Shown here in pieces: positions 24,407-32,983 of a DNA stretch of 64,000 nucleotides. Position numbers and translations under genes: made by a program. Position 1 is the stretch's first letter; every line of letters starts with the position of its first letter. The notes under the pieces were generated by a model. That model was not told the origin of the DNA, made no database searches, and was given only the letters and a program-made list of their open reading frames with translations. The stretch comes from Xylanibacter ruminicola (GTDB lineage Bacteria > Bacteroidota > Bacteroidia > Bacteroidales > Bacteroidaceae): NCBI GenBank assembly GCA_015060625.1, contig SUYC01000005.1, forward strand, positions 105,270 through 169,269, given 5' to 3'.

Positions 24407-24484
24407 ATCGCAAGCGATGTTAGTTAAATACTTATAAAAAAACATCTTAATCGCTTGCGATATTTCTTTTTATGCTTACCTTTG
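24407..24484 (+). promoter_or_regulatory. Twin palindromic operators on the promoter of the flavodoxin-fold/MarR unit
   Basis: ATCGCAAGCGAT (24407-24418) and ATCGCTTGCGAT (24450-24461) are palindromic sites that are mirror images of each other, centred 43 bp (about four helical turns) apart. The second covers the -33 TTG (24455-24457). TACCTTTG follows at 24477-24484 with a 19-bp spacer, a consensus promoter. The MarR gene at 25194, in the same unit, is the likely repressor. Confidence 0.75.
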
Positions 24485-24522
24485 CACCGCAAATACAAAT
24501 ATAATGTCTAATATACTGTGAT

Positions 24523-25152
24523 ATGAAGAAGATTATGGTTATCGACGGCGGTCCACGTAAAAACATGAATACGGCCGCTATGTGTGAGAAATTTGCCGAG
24601 GGCGCTCGTGCAGCTGGTGCCGAGGTGAAAGTGGTTCGCCTTTATGGAATGGATTTCAAGGGTTGCATGTCGTGTATGGCTTGCAAGCTGAAAAACAAAG
24701 CTAGTAACATCTGTAAGTTTAAGGATGCACTGACCCCAGTGCTGGAAGAGATTGCAACAGCCGACGGACTGATGCTGGCATCGCCTATTTATTTTGGTGG
24801 CGTTACTGCCGAGATGCATGCTTTCCTGGAGCGATTGGAGTTTCCTTGGCTCTCGTACAACGATTATAGTCTGACGGCTCCAAAGAAGATGCCTGTGGTG
24901 CTGGTTGAAACAATGAACGGCACACCCGAGCAGAACAACAGTCAGGGTTACGGTTCTAAGGAGATGTGTATTGCTGCCGCATTAGGTCAGCCCGAGAAGT
25001 TGGTGGCCTACAACACCTGCCAGGTGAAGAACTACGACAACTACGAGTTGGCCGGATTCTCGAAAGAGGGTAAGTTGCAGTGGCGTAACGACAACTGGGA
25101 GAACGACCTGCAGAAAGCCTACGAGGCTGGCAAACGTATGGCTGAGGCTTAA
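24523..25152 (+). CDS. Flavodoxin-fold NAD(P)H-dependent oxidoreductase
   Basis: A 209-residue WrbA/iron-sulfur-flavoprotein-like protein: MKKIMVIDGGPRKNMNTAAM (FMN phosphate loop), GCMSCMACKLKNKASNICKF with Cys residues in C-x2-C-x2-C, then a single Cys (about 47-65), MLASPIYFGGVTAEMHAFLE, and LVAYNTCQVKNYDNY. The Cys motif may bind an Fe-S cluster or sense redox state, as in related 'flavodoxin family' proteins. It is probably a cytoplasmic quinone or nitro-compound reductase. It is followed by a MarR gene 41 bp downstream and preceded by two palindromic operators over its promoter, so it looks like a repressor-controlled stress enzyme. Confidence 0.85.
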   Translation: MKKIMVIDGGPRKNMNTAAMCEKFAEGARAAGAEVKVVRLYGMDFKGCMSCMACKLKNKASNICKFKDALTPVLEEIATADGLMLASPIYFGGVTAEMHAFLERLEFPWLSYNDYSLTAPKKMPVVLVETMNGTPEQNNSQGYGSKEMCIAAALGQPEKLVAYNTCQVKNYDNYELAGFSKEGKLQWRNDNWENDLQKAYEAGKRMAEA

Positions 25153-25193
25153 TTTTTTTTTAGAATAGGAATTTCTTAATAGATAGATGAATA

Positions 25194-25637
25194 ATGCATA
25201 ACGAATTACGACTCGATAATCAGGTGTGTTTCCGCTTATATAGTGCGTCTCGATTGATCATCCAGGCTTACACGCCGATGCTGAATCAGCTGGGTATTAC
25301 CTATCCTCAGTACCTGGTGCTGATGGTGCTTTGGGAGAAGGACTGTCAGCCCGTGAACGACATTGCACATCGCTTGCTGTTAGAGACAAATACCGTTACA
25401 CCGTTGCTGCAGCGCATGGAGAAGTTGGGTATTGTTCAGCGCCAGCGTGGTAAGGAGGACAAGCGCCAGCAGTTTGTGTCGCTCACCGCCAAAGGTAAGG
25501 CCATGGAGGAGCAGGCTTTTGAGATTATCCCTGCCGGTATGGGCGATGAGTTGAAAGCCTGTCCGCTGCAGTTGGAAGATTACGCGCGTTTGGCATCAGA
25601 TTTAGACACTATTATCGATGCACTAAAAAAGAAATAA
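25194..25637 (+). CDS. MarR family transcriptional regulator
   Basis: A 147-residue regulator (MHNELRLDNQVCFRLYSASR at its start). A single Cys near the N-terminus (residue 12) is placed as in OhrR-type peroxide sensors. The winged helix shows GITYPQYLVLMVLWEKDCQP, LLLETNTVTPLLQRMEKLGI and RQRGKEDKRQQFVSLTAKGK. The N-terminal Cys context (DNQVCFRLYSASR) is the OhrR/MgrA type, so organic hydroperoxide or disulfide stress is a good candidate signal. It most likely represses the flavodoxin-fold gene upstream, and so itself, through the twin palindromes at 24407-24461. Confidence 0.9.
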   Translation: MHNELRLDNQVCFRLYSASRLIIQAYTPMLNQLGITYPQYLVLMVLWEKDCQPVNDIAHRLLLETNTVTPLLQRMEKLGIVQRQRGKEDKRQQFVSLTAKGKAMEEQAFEIIPAGMGDELKACPLQLEDYARLASDLDTIIDALKKK

Positions 25638-26978
25638 TTGGATAAGATATTAGCCTTAATAGTTCGTATAGTGGTGTGGATGTCGGGCTTTGTTAAGCCG
25701 CTTTCACGCCTGGGGGTATGTCGGTTTGCCAGTTACAAAAAGGGGCAGCCGCTGAAGATACTGCTTGTTGGTTACAACGGTGCCCGAAACACTGGTGCCG
25801 ATGCCCGTGTGGTGGCACTCACCCAGCAGCTGGAGCAGGCGTTGGGAGCCGGAAAGAGCGAGCTGACGGTGATGACACTCGACACCGACAATGTGAGCGG
25901 TTATTTCACCCCAGCAGTGCGCCTGTGGCACTTCACCACCTTTTTTCTGTTTTCGTTGCTGCGGGCCTGCAGCACCCATCACGTAGCCGTCCTGTGCGAG
26001 GGCTCGACGCTGACGCCTACCTTTGCCGAGGCACTCTGTGTGTTCTACTGCGAGGCAGCCGGTATTATGCGTCGCCAGGGTAAGCCCTGTATAGCCTACG
26101 GATCGGAGGTTGGCAAACTGAGTGGTTGGCTGGCCAGGTTGAGTAGTGATATGTGCCGTGACACCTATTTCATGGTGCGCACCGACGAGTCGCTGAAAAA
26201 CTTGCAGGCACTTGGTTTGAAAGGTCATGTGGGTACCGATACAGCCTGGACATTCGATAGTAGCGAAGGCGAGCAGTGGGCTCGTCGGCAGCTGATGCAG
26301 GCAGGGTGGGACGGCAAGCAGCCCCTGATGGGTGTAGCGCCGCTGAACCCTTATTGCTGGCCTGTGCGCCCATCGTTGTGGCGCTGGCTGAAGGCCGTTG
26401 TTACCCGCGATTTCTCGCAGCAGTATGATAAGTTCTACTTTTTCAGCGACACGCGCGAGCGCCGCCAGCAGTTTCAGCGCTATCTCTCGGCGATGACAGC
26501 AGCCACCAATCAGTATGCCCAGGCGCATGGCGCTTTTGTGGTGATACTGGGCATGGAGCAGTTGGATGCGCGTGTGTGCTACCAGCTGGAGCAGCATGTT
26601 GATGCGCCCCATGTGGTGTGCACCTCCAAAACCTATAATGTGTTTCAGATGACTGCACTGTTGCGCCAGCTCAGCATCCTGCTCACGTCGCGCTATCATG
26701 CCTCGGTGCTCAGTATGGAGCAGGCATGTCCCATCGTGGCCGTATCTATCGATGCCCGCCTGAATGGGGTGATGCGCGAGGTAGGACTGGACGAGCATTA
26801 TCTGCACCATGCTGACGATGCCGACCTGGAGCGCCACATCATAAGCTCGCTGAAAATGGCCGACGACCATCAGCAGGACATCAAACTGCAAATAGAACGC
26901 CAACTGGCCAATTACAAGAACAAGACAATGGCGATGAGCCAATTCTTTACAACATGGTTAACCAAACAATATTTGTAA
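25638..26978 (+). CDS. Polysaccharide pyruvyl transferase family protein
   Basis: A protein of up to 446 residues with a GT-B-like pyruvyl transferase fold: LKILLVGYNGARNTGADARV (about 36-55), VLCEGSTLTPTFAEALCVFY, GVAPLNPYCWPVRPS, and a C-terminal half with LLTSRYHASVLSMEQACPIV (S-R-Y-H-A motif). Family members transfer pyruvate from PEP to sugars, or are inactive relatives. The first codon is uncertain: TTG at 25638 follows the MarR stop directly, and an ATG at 25680 would give 432 residues. Its end overlaps the next gene by 25 bp. It is the first gene of an operon with an acyl reductase-adenylation fusion and a GMC oxidase, suggesting glycolipid or surface-polymer work. Confidence 0.82.
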   Translation: MDKILALIVRIVVWMSGFVKPLSRLGVCRFASYKKGQPLKILLVGYNGARNTGADARVVALTQQLEQALGAGKSELTVMTLDTDNVSGYFTPAVRLWHFTTFFLFSLLRACSTHHVAVLCEGSTLTPTFAEALCVFYCEAAGIMRRQGKPCIAYGSEVGKLSGWLARLSSDMCRDTYFMVRTDESLKNLQALGLKGHVGTDTAWTFDSSEGEQWARRQLMQAGWDGKQPLMGVAPLNPYCWPVRPSLWRWLKAVVTRDFSQQYDKFYFFSDTRERRQQFQRYLSAMTAATNQYAQAHGAFVVILGMEQLDARVCYQLEQHVDAPHVVCTSKTYNVFQMTALLRQLSILLTSRYHASVLSMEQACPIVAVSIDARLNGVMREVGLDEHYLHHADDADLERHIISSLKMADDHQQDIKLQIERQLANYKNKTMAMSQFFTTWLTKQYL

Positions 26979-29602
26979 CAGGTGCTACAGGCTTGCTGGG
27001 CACAGAGGTTGTGTCGCACCTGTTAGCTACAACTGATGATAAGATTTATGTGCTGGTGCGAGCCAGTGCGGCTGCCGAGGGTGCCAACCGACTGCGTGCC
27101 CTTTGGTGGGATGATGAGGTGCTGGCCCATGCCGTGGGCGAGCGTGTGCTGCCTGTGGTGGGCGATATCACAGCATCGCTCAAGGGTGTGATTCCTGCCG
27201 ATGTCACTCATGTGATACATTGCGCTGCCGAAACAGGCATACAGAAATCCTACGATGAGCTGTGCCGCATCAATGTCGAGGGCACCCGCCAGGTGGTGAT
27301 GGCTGCTCAGGCCTTGCCCCATCTCAAGCGTTTCACCCATGTGTCAACGGCTTATGTGGCAGGCACTCACAGCGGACGCATCATGGAGGAAGCCCCTCTG
27401 CCCACCAGCTTTTATAGTAACTACGAGGCGTGCAAGGCACAGGCCGAAACGGTGGTGCGCACATCGTCGCTGCCTTTCACCATCTGTCGTCCAGGCATGG
27501 TGGTGGGCAATAGTCGTACGGGCCGCACGCGCAATTTCAATACCATCTATTTTGCCTTGAAACTCATTCTGCAAGGCAAGATGCTGGTGATGCCCTGTAG
27601 CCGCCAGCAAACGGTGAATGTGGCACCTGCCGACTATGTGGGCAGGCTGGTGGCCACACTGACGCTCGATGATAGAGCCGAGGGGCGCACCTTCCATCTG
27701 ACCGCCCCTAAGGATAGTCTGCCCCAGGTGGGCGAGGTGGTTGATGCCGTCAGAGCGTGGGCCAGCGAGCAGTTGTGCATCAGTGTGCCCAAACCGTTGT
27801 ATATCCCCATGCCCCAACTTCGCACCATCGGTCGTCGCTACAATTCGCGCAGTGGTGCCAAGCGCCGTTCGCTGTTGTCGAACCTGACGGCCCTGATGCC
27901 TTATTTTGTGGACGATCATGTGTTCGACCGCACCAATACCGACGAGTTGACGGGACCTTACACCCTCGACTGGCATGCGTTTCTGCCCGCGTTGCTGGCC
28001 TATGCCTGTCGGCAGAATTTCATGCGCCTGTCGGATCAAACCGTGTTCCAGCAGGCCGTCAAGCGTCGTCAAAGTCGCCATTATCCCATCACCTATTATA
28101 ATATCGGTGCCCAGGGCATGGAATGCATCACGGGCAAGCAGATGAATGAGATGGTGGGGCGCTACGTGGCTAAACTCCAGACGCTGGGTGTGAAACAGGG
28201 TGACAGGGTGGCACTTGCAGGCATCAACTGTGCCGAACATGCTGCCATCGATAATGCCATCGGACTGCTGGGAGCCGTGAGCGTGCCCATCTATTACACC
28301 ACACCTGCCGACGAGATTCAGTTGCTTATCAGCAAGAGTGGGGCCCGCTGTTTTTTTGTGGGCGATGAACGCGTGATGAAGACGATCGATTCGCATCTGC
28401 CCAATGTGCAGATGATTCCCTTCGGACCATTGAGGAACGAACCCCTGCAGGGCGAAGTGGCTGCGATACCGTCGGCGGCCTACAGCAGCGAGCTTGCCAC
28501 CATCCGTTACACATCGGGAACCACGGGCGAACCCAAGGGCGTGATGTTCAACTACAGTCAGCTGAAGTGGTTGGGCCAGGTGCTCACCAATCTGCTGTCG
28601 TGGCGCGATCGTAACAGCGAGATGCGCTATCTGTCGTTTCTGCCCATGAGTCATGTGGTCGAAGGCATCCTGGCTGCCTATGCGCCTTACTGCATGTTGT
28701 GCCGCGCCAAGATCTACTATCTCACCGATTTCCAGTTGCTTGCCAAGGCATTGCCGCAGGTGCGCCCCACGGTGTTTTTCTCGGTGCCCCGTTTCTATGA
28801 GAAACTGTGGGAACAGATTGAGCAGAACCCCATCGGTCAGCGATACCTGAAGATGCAGGATGGCTGGATGAAACACCTGACCGGGGGCCTGTTGCGTCGT
28901 GCTGTACTGCGCAAGGCCGGACTCAACAAGTGCTCGCAGCTGCTGGTGGGTTCGGCGCCTATCAGCGAAGAACTGTTGCACCACTTCCGCGCTCTGGGCA
29001 TCGAGATTCATAATGCCTACGGTCAGACCGAAGCTCCGCTCATCACGCTCAACCGTCTGGGACAGAATGTCATCCCCAGCATTGGCACAGCGCTGCCCGA
29101 TACCACCATCACCACAGCTGCCGATGGCGAACTCATCGTGAGCGGACCACAGGTGGCACTGGGCTACTATCAGTTGGCTACCGATACCTTTAAGGATGGC
29201 GTGCTGCATACGGGCGACCTGGGGCATATCGATGCCGACGGCCATGTGTTTATCAGCGGTCGAAAGAAGGATATGCTCATCACGTCGTATGGCAAGAATA
29301 TCAACTGCACCAAGATCGAGCAGCGCCTGATGGATATCCCCGGTGTTGAGCAGGCCGTGCTGGTGGGCGAACAGCGTCCTTATTGCACGGCGCTACTGTG
29401 GACCAATGGAACGATTGACACCCTTACTGCCGACATCGAGCGCATGAATGCCCAGTTGTCACATCCCGAGCAGGTAAAGCGTTTCTGTGTCATCCAAACG
29501 CCGCTCAGCATCAGTCGTGGCGAGCTCACACCTAGTCTGAAGGTGAAGCGCAACGTGGTGCTCGAACACTACACGCAGGAGATTGACAAACTTTATAGTT
29601 GA
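26954..29602 (+). CDS. Fusion: thioester/fatty-acyl reductase (N) and AMP-forming acyl ligase (C)
   Basis: An 882-residue two-domain enzyme. Residues about 1-370 are an NAD(P)-binding thioester-reductase/male-sterility domain: FVTGATGLLGTEVV, STAYVAG, and YSNYEACKAQAE (Tyr/Lys catalytic pair). Residues about 375-882 are an AMP-binding ligase with IRYTSGTTGEPKGVMFNY (about 517-534), YGQTEAPLITLN, HTGDLGHID and GRKKDMLITSYGKNIN (the catalytic Lys expected at the C-terminal hinge is not obvious). No carrier-protein domain lies between them. Known carboxylic acid reductases are arranged adenylation-carrier-reductase; here the order is reversed. It probably activates a long-chain or aromatic acid and reduces it to aldehyde or alcohol. 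It overlaps its neighbour upstream. Confidence 0.88.
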   Translation: MVNQTIFVTGATGLLGTEVVSHLLATTDDKIYVLVRASAAAEGANRLRALWWDDEVLAHAVGERVLPVVGDITASLKGVIPADVTHVIHCAAETGIQKSYDELCRINVEGTRQVVMAAQALPHLKRFTHVSTAYVAGTHSGRIMEEAPLPTSFYSNYEACKAQAETVVRTSSLPFTICRPGMVVGNSRTGRTRNFNTIYFALKLILQGKMLVMPCSRQQTVNVAPADYVGRLVATLTLDDRAEGRTFHLTAPKDSLPQVGEVVDAVRAWASEQLCISVPKPLYIPMPQLRTIGRRYNSRSGAKRRSLLSNLTALMPYFVDDHVFDRTNTDELTGPYTLDWHAFLPALLAYACRQNFMRLSDQTVFQQAVKRRQSRHYPITYYNIGAQGMECITGKQMNEMVGRYVAKLQTLGVKQGDRVALAGINCAEHAAIDNAIGLLGAVSVPIYYTTPADEIQLLISKSGARCFFVGDERVMKTIDSHLPNVQMIPFGPLRNEPLQGEVAAIPSAAYSSELATIRYTSGTTGEPKGVMFNYSQLKWLGQVLTNLLSWRDRNSEMRYLSFLPMSHVVEGILAAYAPYCMLCRAKIYYLTDFQLLAKALPQVRPTVFFSVPRFYEKLWEQIEQNPIGQRYLKMQDGWMKHLTGGLLRRAVLRKAGLNKCSQLLVGSAPISEELLHHFRALGIEIHNAYGQTEAPLITLNRLGQNVIPSIGTALPDTTITTAADGELIVSGPQVALGYYQLATDTFKDGVLHTGDLGHIDADGHVFISGRKKDMLITSYGKNINCTKIEQRLMDIPGVEQAVLVGEQRPYCTALLWTNGTIDTLTADIERMNAQLSHPEQVKRFCVIQTPLSISRGELTPSLKVKRNVVLEHYTQEIDKLYS

Positions 29603-29604
29603 AA

Positions 29605-30129
29605 ATGATACATAGTCCGCTCTTCCGTCGCATCCAGCTGCAACTGCTGATGAACCTCACGGCTCGTGCCTTGGGGGAGCGGCCTGTGCGCCTGTGGACC
29701 CACTCGAATGCCGAAGCACTCCGCCTCTATGCTGCATTTACTGCGCAGCACCTGCATGATGGTGCCGACGAGGTGCGGTTGCAGCGCATGAACAACGAGG
29801 CACTGAAGATGGGGCGCCTGCTGCGCCGCGTGTTTTGGATTGGCAGTCGGTCGCGAGCCCAGCGGCTCGTGGTGGCCCTGTATCGTAATATTGGCATCCA
29901 GGTGTCGTTTACAGCCGACGACCGATTGTGTTTCAACCGCTGCTATTTCAGCAGCTGCTACACCCCTGCTGCCTGTCGGGCCGCCTCGATGCTCGATGAT
30001 GGTATCATCCGTGGCATCACCCGTCAACCGGCATGCCATCTCAGCTTTGCACAGCGCATCACCGAAGGTTGCAGCTGTTGCGAGGCTTCACTTCGCAAAA
30101 CCACACATAAACAAGATATATGCCCATGA
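29605..30129 (+). CDS. Cys-rich protein of unknown function
   Basis: A 174-residue protein that I do not recognise. The N-terminal half is helical and basic (SPLFRRIQLQLLMNLTARAL, RVFWIGSRSRAQRLVVALYR). The C-terminal part has nine Cys (109, 113, 118, 124, 144, 156, 158, 159, 173), including C-x3-C-x4-C-x5-C in RLCFNRCYFSSCYTPAACR and the CSCC motif, which suggests a metal or Fe-S site. There is no signal peptide. The ATG lies 2 bp after the reductase-ligase stop and the end overlaps the GMC oxidase start (ATGA), so it must belong to the same pathway. It may be a small redox partner for the oxidase or reductase, which is inference only. Confidence 0.72.
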   Translation: MIHSPLFRRIQLQLLMNLTARALGERPVRLWTHSNAEALRLYAAFTAQHLHDGADEVRLQRMNNEALKMGRLLRRVFWIGSRSRAQRLVVALYRNIGIQVSFTADDRLCFNRCYFSSCYTPAACRAASMLDDGIIRGITRQPACHLSFAQRITEGCSCCEASLRKTTHKQDICP

Positions 30130-31394
30130 AGAAGAAAGCTATTGTAATTGGAAGCGGTGCTGGCGGTGCTATGGCAGCACGCATGCTGGCCAACGATTTT
30201 GATGTGACTGTGCTCGAAGCCGGACGCGCCTTTAAGCCGCTGGCAGTACCACTCGACAAGTTGGCGCTGCTGCGCCCCACAGGTGTTTATTTCGATGAGC
30301 GCATGATACAGTTGCTGCTACCCGCGATGCGTATCGACCGCCACCCCGAAATGGTGATGGTGTATGGCCGTGGGGTAGGAGGTACTACTACGCTGGCCAC
30401 CGGCAATGCCGTGAGAGCCGACGAGGGACTGAAGCGCATCGGCATCAACCTCGACGATGAGTTTGATGAGCTGCAGCGCGAACTGCCCATCACCACCGAT
30501 CACCAGCGCTTCTGGTCGCCTATTACCAAGCAGACTTTCGATGTGATGCAGCAGTTGGAATTCGACCCGCAGCCGATGCCCAAACTGTTGCGCCCCAAGC
30601 AGTGCCGAATGTGCGGTCATTGCTCCATCGGATGTCCCACGCGTGCCAAATGGGACACGCGCGAATTGCTCGATGGCATCCGCATCGTCACCGGCTGTAA
30701 GGTCACCCGTATCGATATTTCGGATGGCGTGGCGCGCAAGGTGCATGCCACTAAAGGCTTGCAGCACCTGGAGTTCCAGGCCGATGTAGTGATTGTTGCT
30801 GCCGGTGGCTATGGCACCCCCGATATCCTGCGCGCTTCGGGCATCGAATGTCAGTCGCATCTGTTTGTCGATCCGGTGCTCTGCGTGGCTGCCCCGATGG
30901 CCAAGGCCCGTCAGGACCGTCAGCTGCTCATGCCTTTCGTCAGTCATCGCGAAAAGTATATCATCTCGCCCTATATGGACTGGCTCAGCTTCTTCTTCAA
31001 CCGCTCGTGGCGCCAACCCATGGATGGCATGGTGAGCCTGATGATTAAGTTGGCCGATGTAGAGCAGGGCGACGTGCATCACAACAAGATGCGCAAAACG
31101 CTCACCCCGCTCGACCACCAGCGACTGCAGCAGGGTGTGGCCGACTGCCGTGAAATCCTGATGCGTATGGGTGCCAAGGCGGATGATATCTTCCTGGGCT
31201 CGCTCAATGCCGGTCATCCAGGCGGCATGCTGCCACTCACCCAGGCCGAAGCCACCTCGCTCCACTCATCCCTACTGCCCGACAACCTCTACGTTTGCGA
31301 TGCCACCATTCTGCCCCAGTCGCTCGGTCTGCCACCCATGCTCACCATCATGGCACTGGCCAAGCGCATAGCCAAGAACATTGTGAATAGCTAA
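30126..31394 (+). CDS. GMC family FAD oxidoreductase (long-chain alcohol oxidase-like)
   Basis: A 422-residue flavoenzyme with the FAD loop AIVIGSGAGGAMAARML (about 5-21), VYGRGVGGTTTLATGNAV (second FAD segment), a Cys-rich insertion KQCRMCGHCSIGCPTRAKW (C-x2-C-x2-C-x3-C, about 160-178), and a C-terminal GMC domain ending LYVCDATILPQSLGLPPMLT. The Cys block is like that of long-chain fatty alcohol oxidases and may hold an Fe-S cluster or be structural. The start overlaps the stop of the Cys-rich gene (ATGA at 30126-30129). An ATG two codons upstream (30120) is also possible. It would oxidise an alcohol or aldehyde made by the upstream reductase-ligase. Confidence 0.85.
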   Translation: MKKKAIVIGSGAGGAMAARMLANDFDVTVLEAGRAFKPLAVPLDKLALLRPTGVYFDERMIQLLLPAMRIDRHPEMVMVYGRGVGGTTTLATGNAVRADEGLKRIGINLDDEFDELQRELPITTDHQRFWSPITKQTFDVMQQLEFDPQPMPKLLRPKQCRMCGHCSIGCPTRAKWDTRELLDGIRIVTGCKVTRIDISDGVARKVHATKGLQHLEFQADVVIVAAGGYGTPDILRASGIECQSHLFVDPVLCVAAPMAKARQDRQLLMPFVSHREKYIISPYMDWLSFFFNRSWRQPMDGMVSLMIKLADVEQGDVHHNKMRKTLTPLDHQRLQQGVADCREILMRMGAKADDIFLGSLNAGHPGGMLPLTQAEATSLHSSLLPDNLYVCDATILPQSLGLPPMLTIMALAKRIAKNIVNS

Positions 31395-31430
31395 AAATCT
31401 CACAATTCTTATTAAAATGGTGTGTATAGA

Positions 31431-31462
31431 TTGCTGATTCTAATCTAATTTTGCTATTTTTG
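31431..31462 (+). promoter_or_regulatory. Promoter of the SGNH hydrolase gene
   Basis: TTG at 31431-31433 and TATTTTTG at 31455-31462 have a 21-bp spacer, the Bacteroidetes pattern. The ATG is 26 bp further on. Confidence 0.6.
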
Positions 31463-31487
31463 CACCAGAAATATAAATCATACAGAG

Positions 31488-32639
31488 ATGAACAATACAG
31501 ACATGAAATGGGTGGCCTGTTGGGGCAATGCCACCTCGATTACCGATCGCCGCGAGGCTGTGTATGCCAAGAATCTCACGTTGCGCTATCCCATCCGCAT
31601 GCCGTTTGCCGGTAGTGCGCTGCGTTTCCGTTTCTCCAATCTCACAGGCACCGAGCCTGTAGAGCTGACCAAGGTGTTTGTAGGCCATACGCCCATCACC
31701 TTCGATGGTGCCACCAGCGTGACGCTGCAGCCTGGAAAGGAAACCGAGAGCGATGCCATCAACTATGCCGTGCATCGTGGCGATACGGTAGATGTGAGCA
31801 TGTATCTGGCCGATTACACCCAGATGAACAGTGGTACACTGATTACCGGTCCGCTGTCGAAGGGCTTCTATGCCTATGGCGACTTTGCCGAGGCCGACGA
31901 GCTGCCTCTCGACCTGACGCGCCACACCAACTGGTTTTATTTCCTCAACACCATCGATGTGCTCACATCGGCTGATAATCATGCCGTGGTGTGCTATGGC
32001 GATTCTATCACCGCCCAGTCGTGGCCCGATTATCTGGCGCAGTTGGCCTTTGGCACCAATGTGTCGATTATCCGTCGCGCCGTCAGTGGAACCCGTATTC
32101 TGCGCCAGTACGACTGCATCACCTATCAGGCTTACGGTTTGAAAGGTGCCACCCGATTCCCCATCGAGATGCGTGTGGCCGGAGCCAGCGATGTGATTAT
32201 CCAGCACGGCATCAACGATATCATCCACCCTGTGGGCGAAGATGTCAACCCCTTCCGTCCGTGGAGCGACCTGCCCACTGTCGAGGAGATGCAGCAGGGG
32301 GTAGAGCATATCTATGTCGAACCCGCCAAGGCAATGGGACTCAAGGTGTGGAGCGGCACGCTGCTGCCCATCTATGGATGGCGCACCTACAACGAGAAGC
32401 GCGACGCCATGCGCCAGCAGTTTAATGAGTGGTTGCGCACCTCACCCATCTTCGATGGCTGTATCGATTTCGATGCTGCCGTGCGCTGCGCCACCAATCC
32501 CAAGGCCTTTGCCGAAGGTTTCGACAGTGGCGACCACCTGCACCCCAGCGAGCGCGCCTACGAGGCTATGGCCCAGGCTGCCGCCCACAAGCTCATCCGC
32601 CACATCCCCTCACGCTACGACCACGAAGAACAGTACTGA
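31488..32639 (+). CDS. SGNH/GDSL-type hydrolase
   Basis: A 383-residue esterase-like protein without signal peptide. An N-terminal beta-sandwich (about 1-155; LRYPIRMPFAGSALRFRFSN, FVGHTPITFDGATSVTLQPG) precedes the SGNH catalytic domain. Block I is VVCYGDSITAQSW with the nucleophile Ser, block III is IQHGINDI, and the C-terminal GDHLHPSERAYEAMA carries Asp and His. Bacteroidales relatives are deacetylases or carbohydrate esterases, mostly untested. It has its own promoter. The link to the upstream oxidase operon is only proximity. Confidence 0.88.
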   Translation: MNNTDMKWVACWGNATSITDRREAVYAKNLTLRYPIRMPFAGSALRFRFSNLTGTEPVELTKVFVGHTPITFDGATSVTLQPGKETESDAINYAVHRGDTVDVSMYLADYTQMNSGTLITGPLSKGFYAYGDFAEADELPLDLTRHTNWFYFLNTIDVLTSADNHAVVCYGDSITAQSWPDYLAQLAFGTNVSIIRRAVSGTRILRQYDCITYQAYGLKGATRFPIEMRVAGASDVIIQHGINDIIHPVGEDVNPFRPWSDLPTVEEMQQGVEHIYVEPAKAMGLKVWSGTLLPIYGWRTYNEKRDAMRQQFNEWLRTSPIFDGCIDFDAAVRCATNPKAFAEGFDSGDHLHPSERAYEAMAQAAAHKLIRHIPSRYDHEEQY

Positions 32640-32717
32640 TAATACCTACAAGATAGATAATTCGTCCCACCATCACCAACGGCCTCATGGCCTGCTTCGT
32701 AACCGAACAGAGAAGTG

Positions 32718-32752
32718 AAAAATCCCCCAGGCTTCGATTTGAAACCTGGGGG
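32718..32752 (-). terminator. Hairpin terminator, minus strand
   Basis: CCCCCAGG (32724-32731) pairs with CCTGGGGG (32745-32752), and TTC/GAA extends the stem inwards. Read on the minus strand it is followed by ATTTTTC, so it probably ends the HU-smalltalk transcript. Confidence 0.65.
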
Positions 32753-32828
32753 GGGAATAGAGCCTGCTGCAGTATGCGAGGCGGGCCGCGCAAGTGCAGG
32801 TCCTTGGCTATTTTACATAGCGCCCATA

Positions 32829-32862
32829 CCGCTCGGCTATGCCGCTTGGCTTGTCCAAGAAC
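32829..32862 (-). repeat. 34-bp dispersed palindromic repeat, copy 2
   Basis: It is the inverted copy of 8748-8781, with one mismatch. It lies between the smalltalk gene and the minus-strand terminator, in a GC-rich stretch (32760-32878) that holds no gene I can support. Confidence 0.8.
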
Positions 32863-32878
32863 TCGTGGCGCTTCGGGG

Positions 32879-32980
32879 CTAAGCCCCGATGCACGATGTC
32901 GTGCCTAGTGCCGTTACTATCGCAGTTGCGATACTGGCAATCATCTGCACGATAAACTTCAATGTCTCTCTCTTACTCAT
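32879..32980 (-). CDS. Smalltalk-type small protein
   Basis: A 33-residue protein, MSKRETLKFIVQMIASIATA followed by IVTALGTTSCIGA. This is the profile of the 'smalltalk protein' family: a basic start, one hydrophobic helix ending ALG-x2-SC, then the stop. It lies downstream of a HU-like gene on the same strand, the normal family setting in Bacteroidales. The function is unknown; the single helix and C-terminal SC suggest a small membrane or lipoprotein-like peptide. The N-acetylmuramoyl-alanine amidase that often follows is missing here. It is too short for most gene finders. Confidence 0.85.
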   Translation of the reverse strand: MSKRETLKFIVQMIASIATAIVTALGTTSCIGA

Positions 32981-32983
32981 AAC

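Noticed and set aside
25704..26942. Long antisense reading frame opposite the pyruvyl transferase gene
   Set aside because: It encodes no recognisable motif and is explained by the codon bias of the plus-strand gene.
27344..29245. 633-codon antisense reading frame opposite the reductase-ligase fusion
   Set aside because: The plus-strand protein has clear family motifs throughout; the antisense frame has His/Gln/Ile-rich low-complexity composition typical of a shadow.
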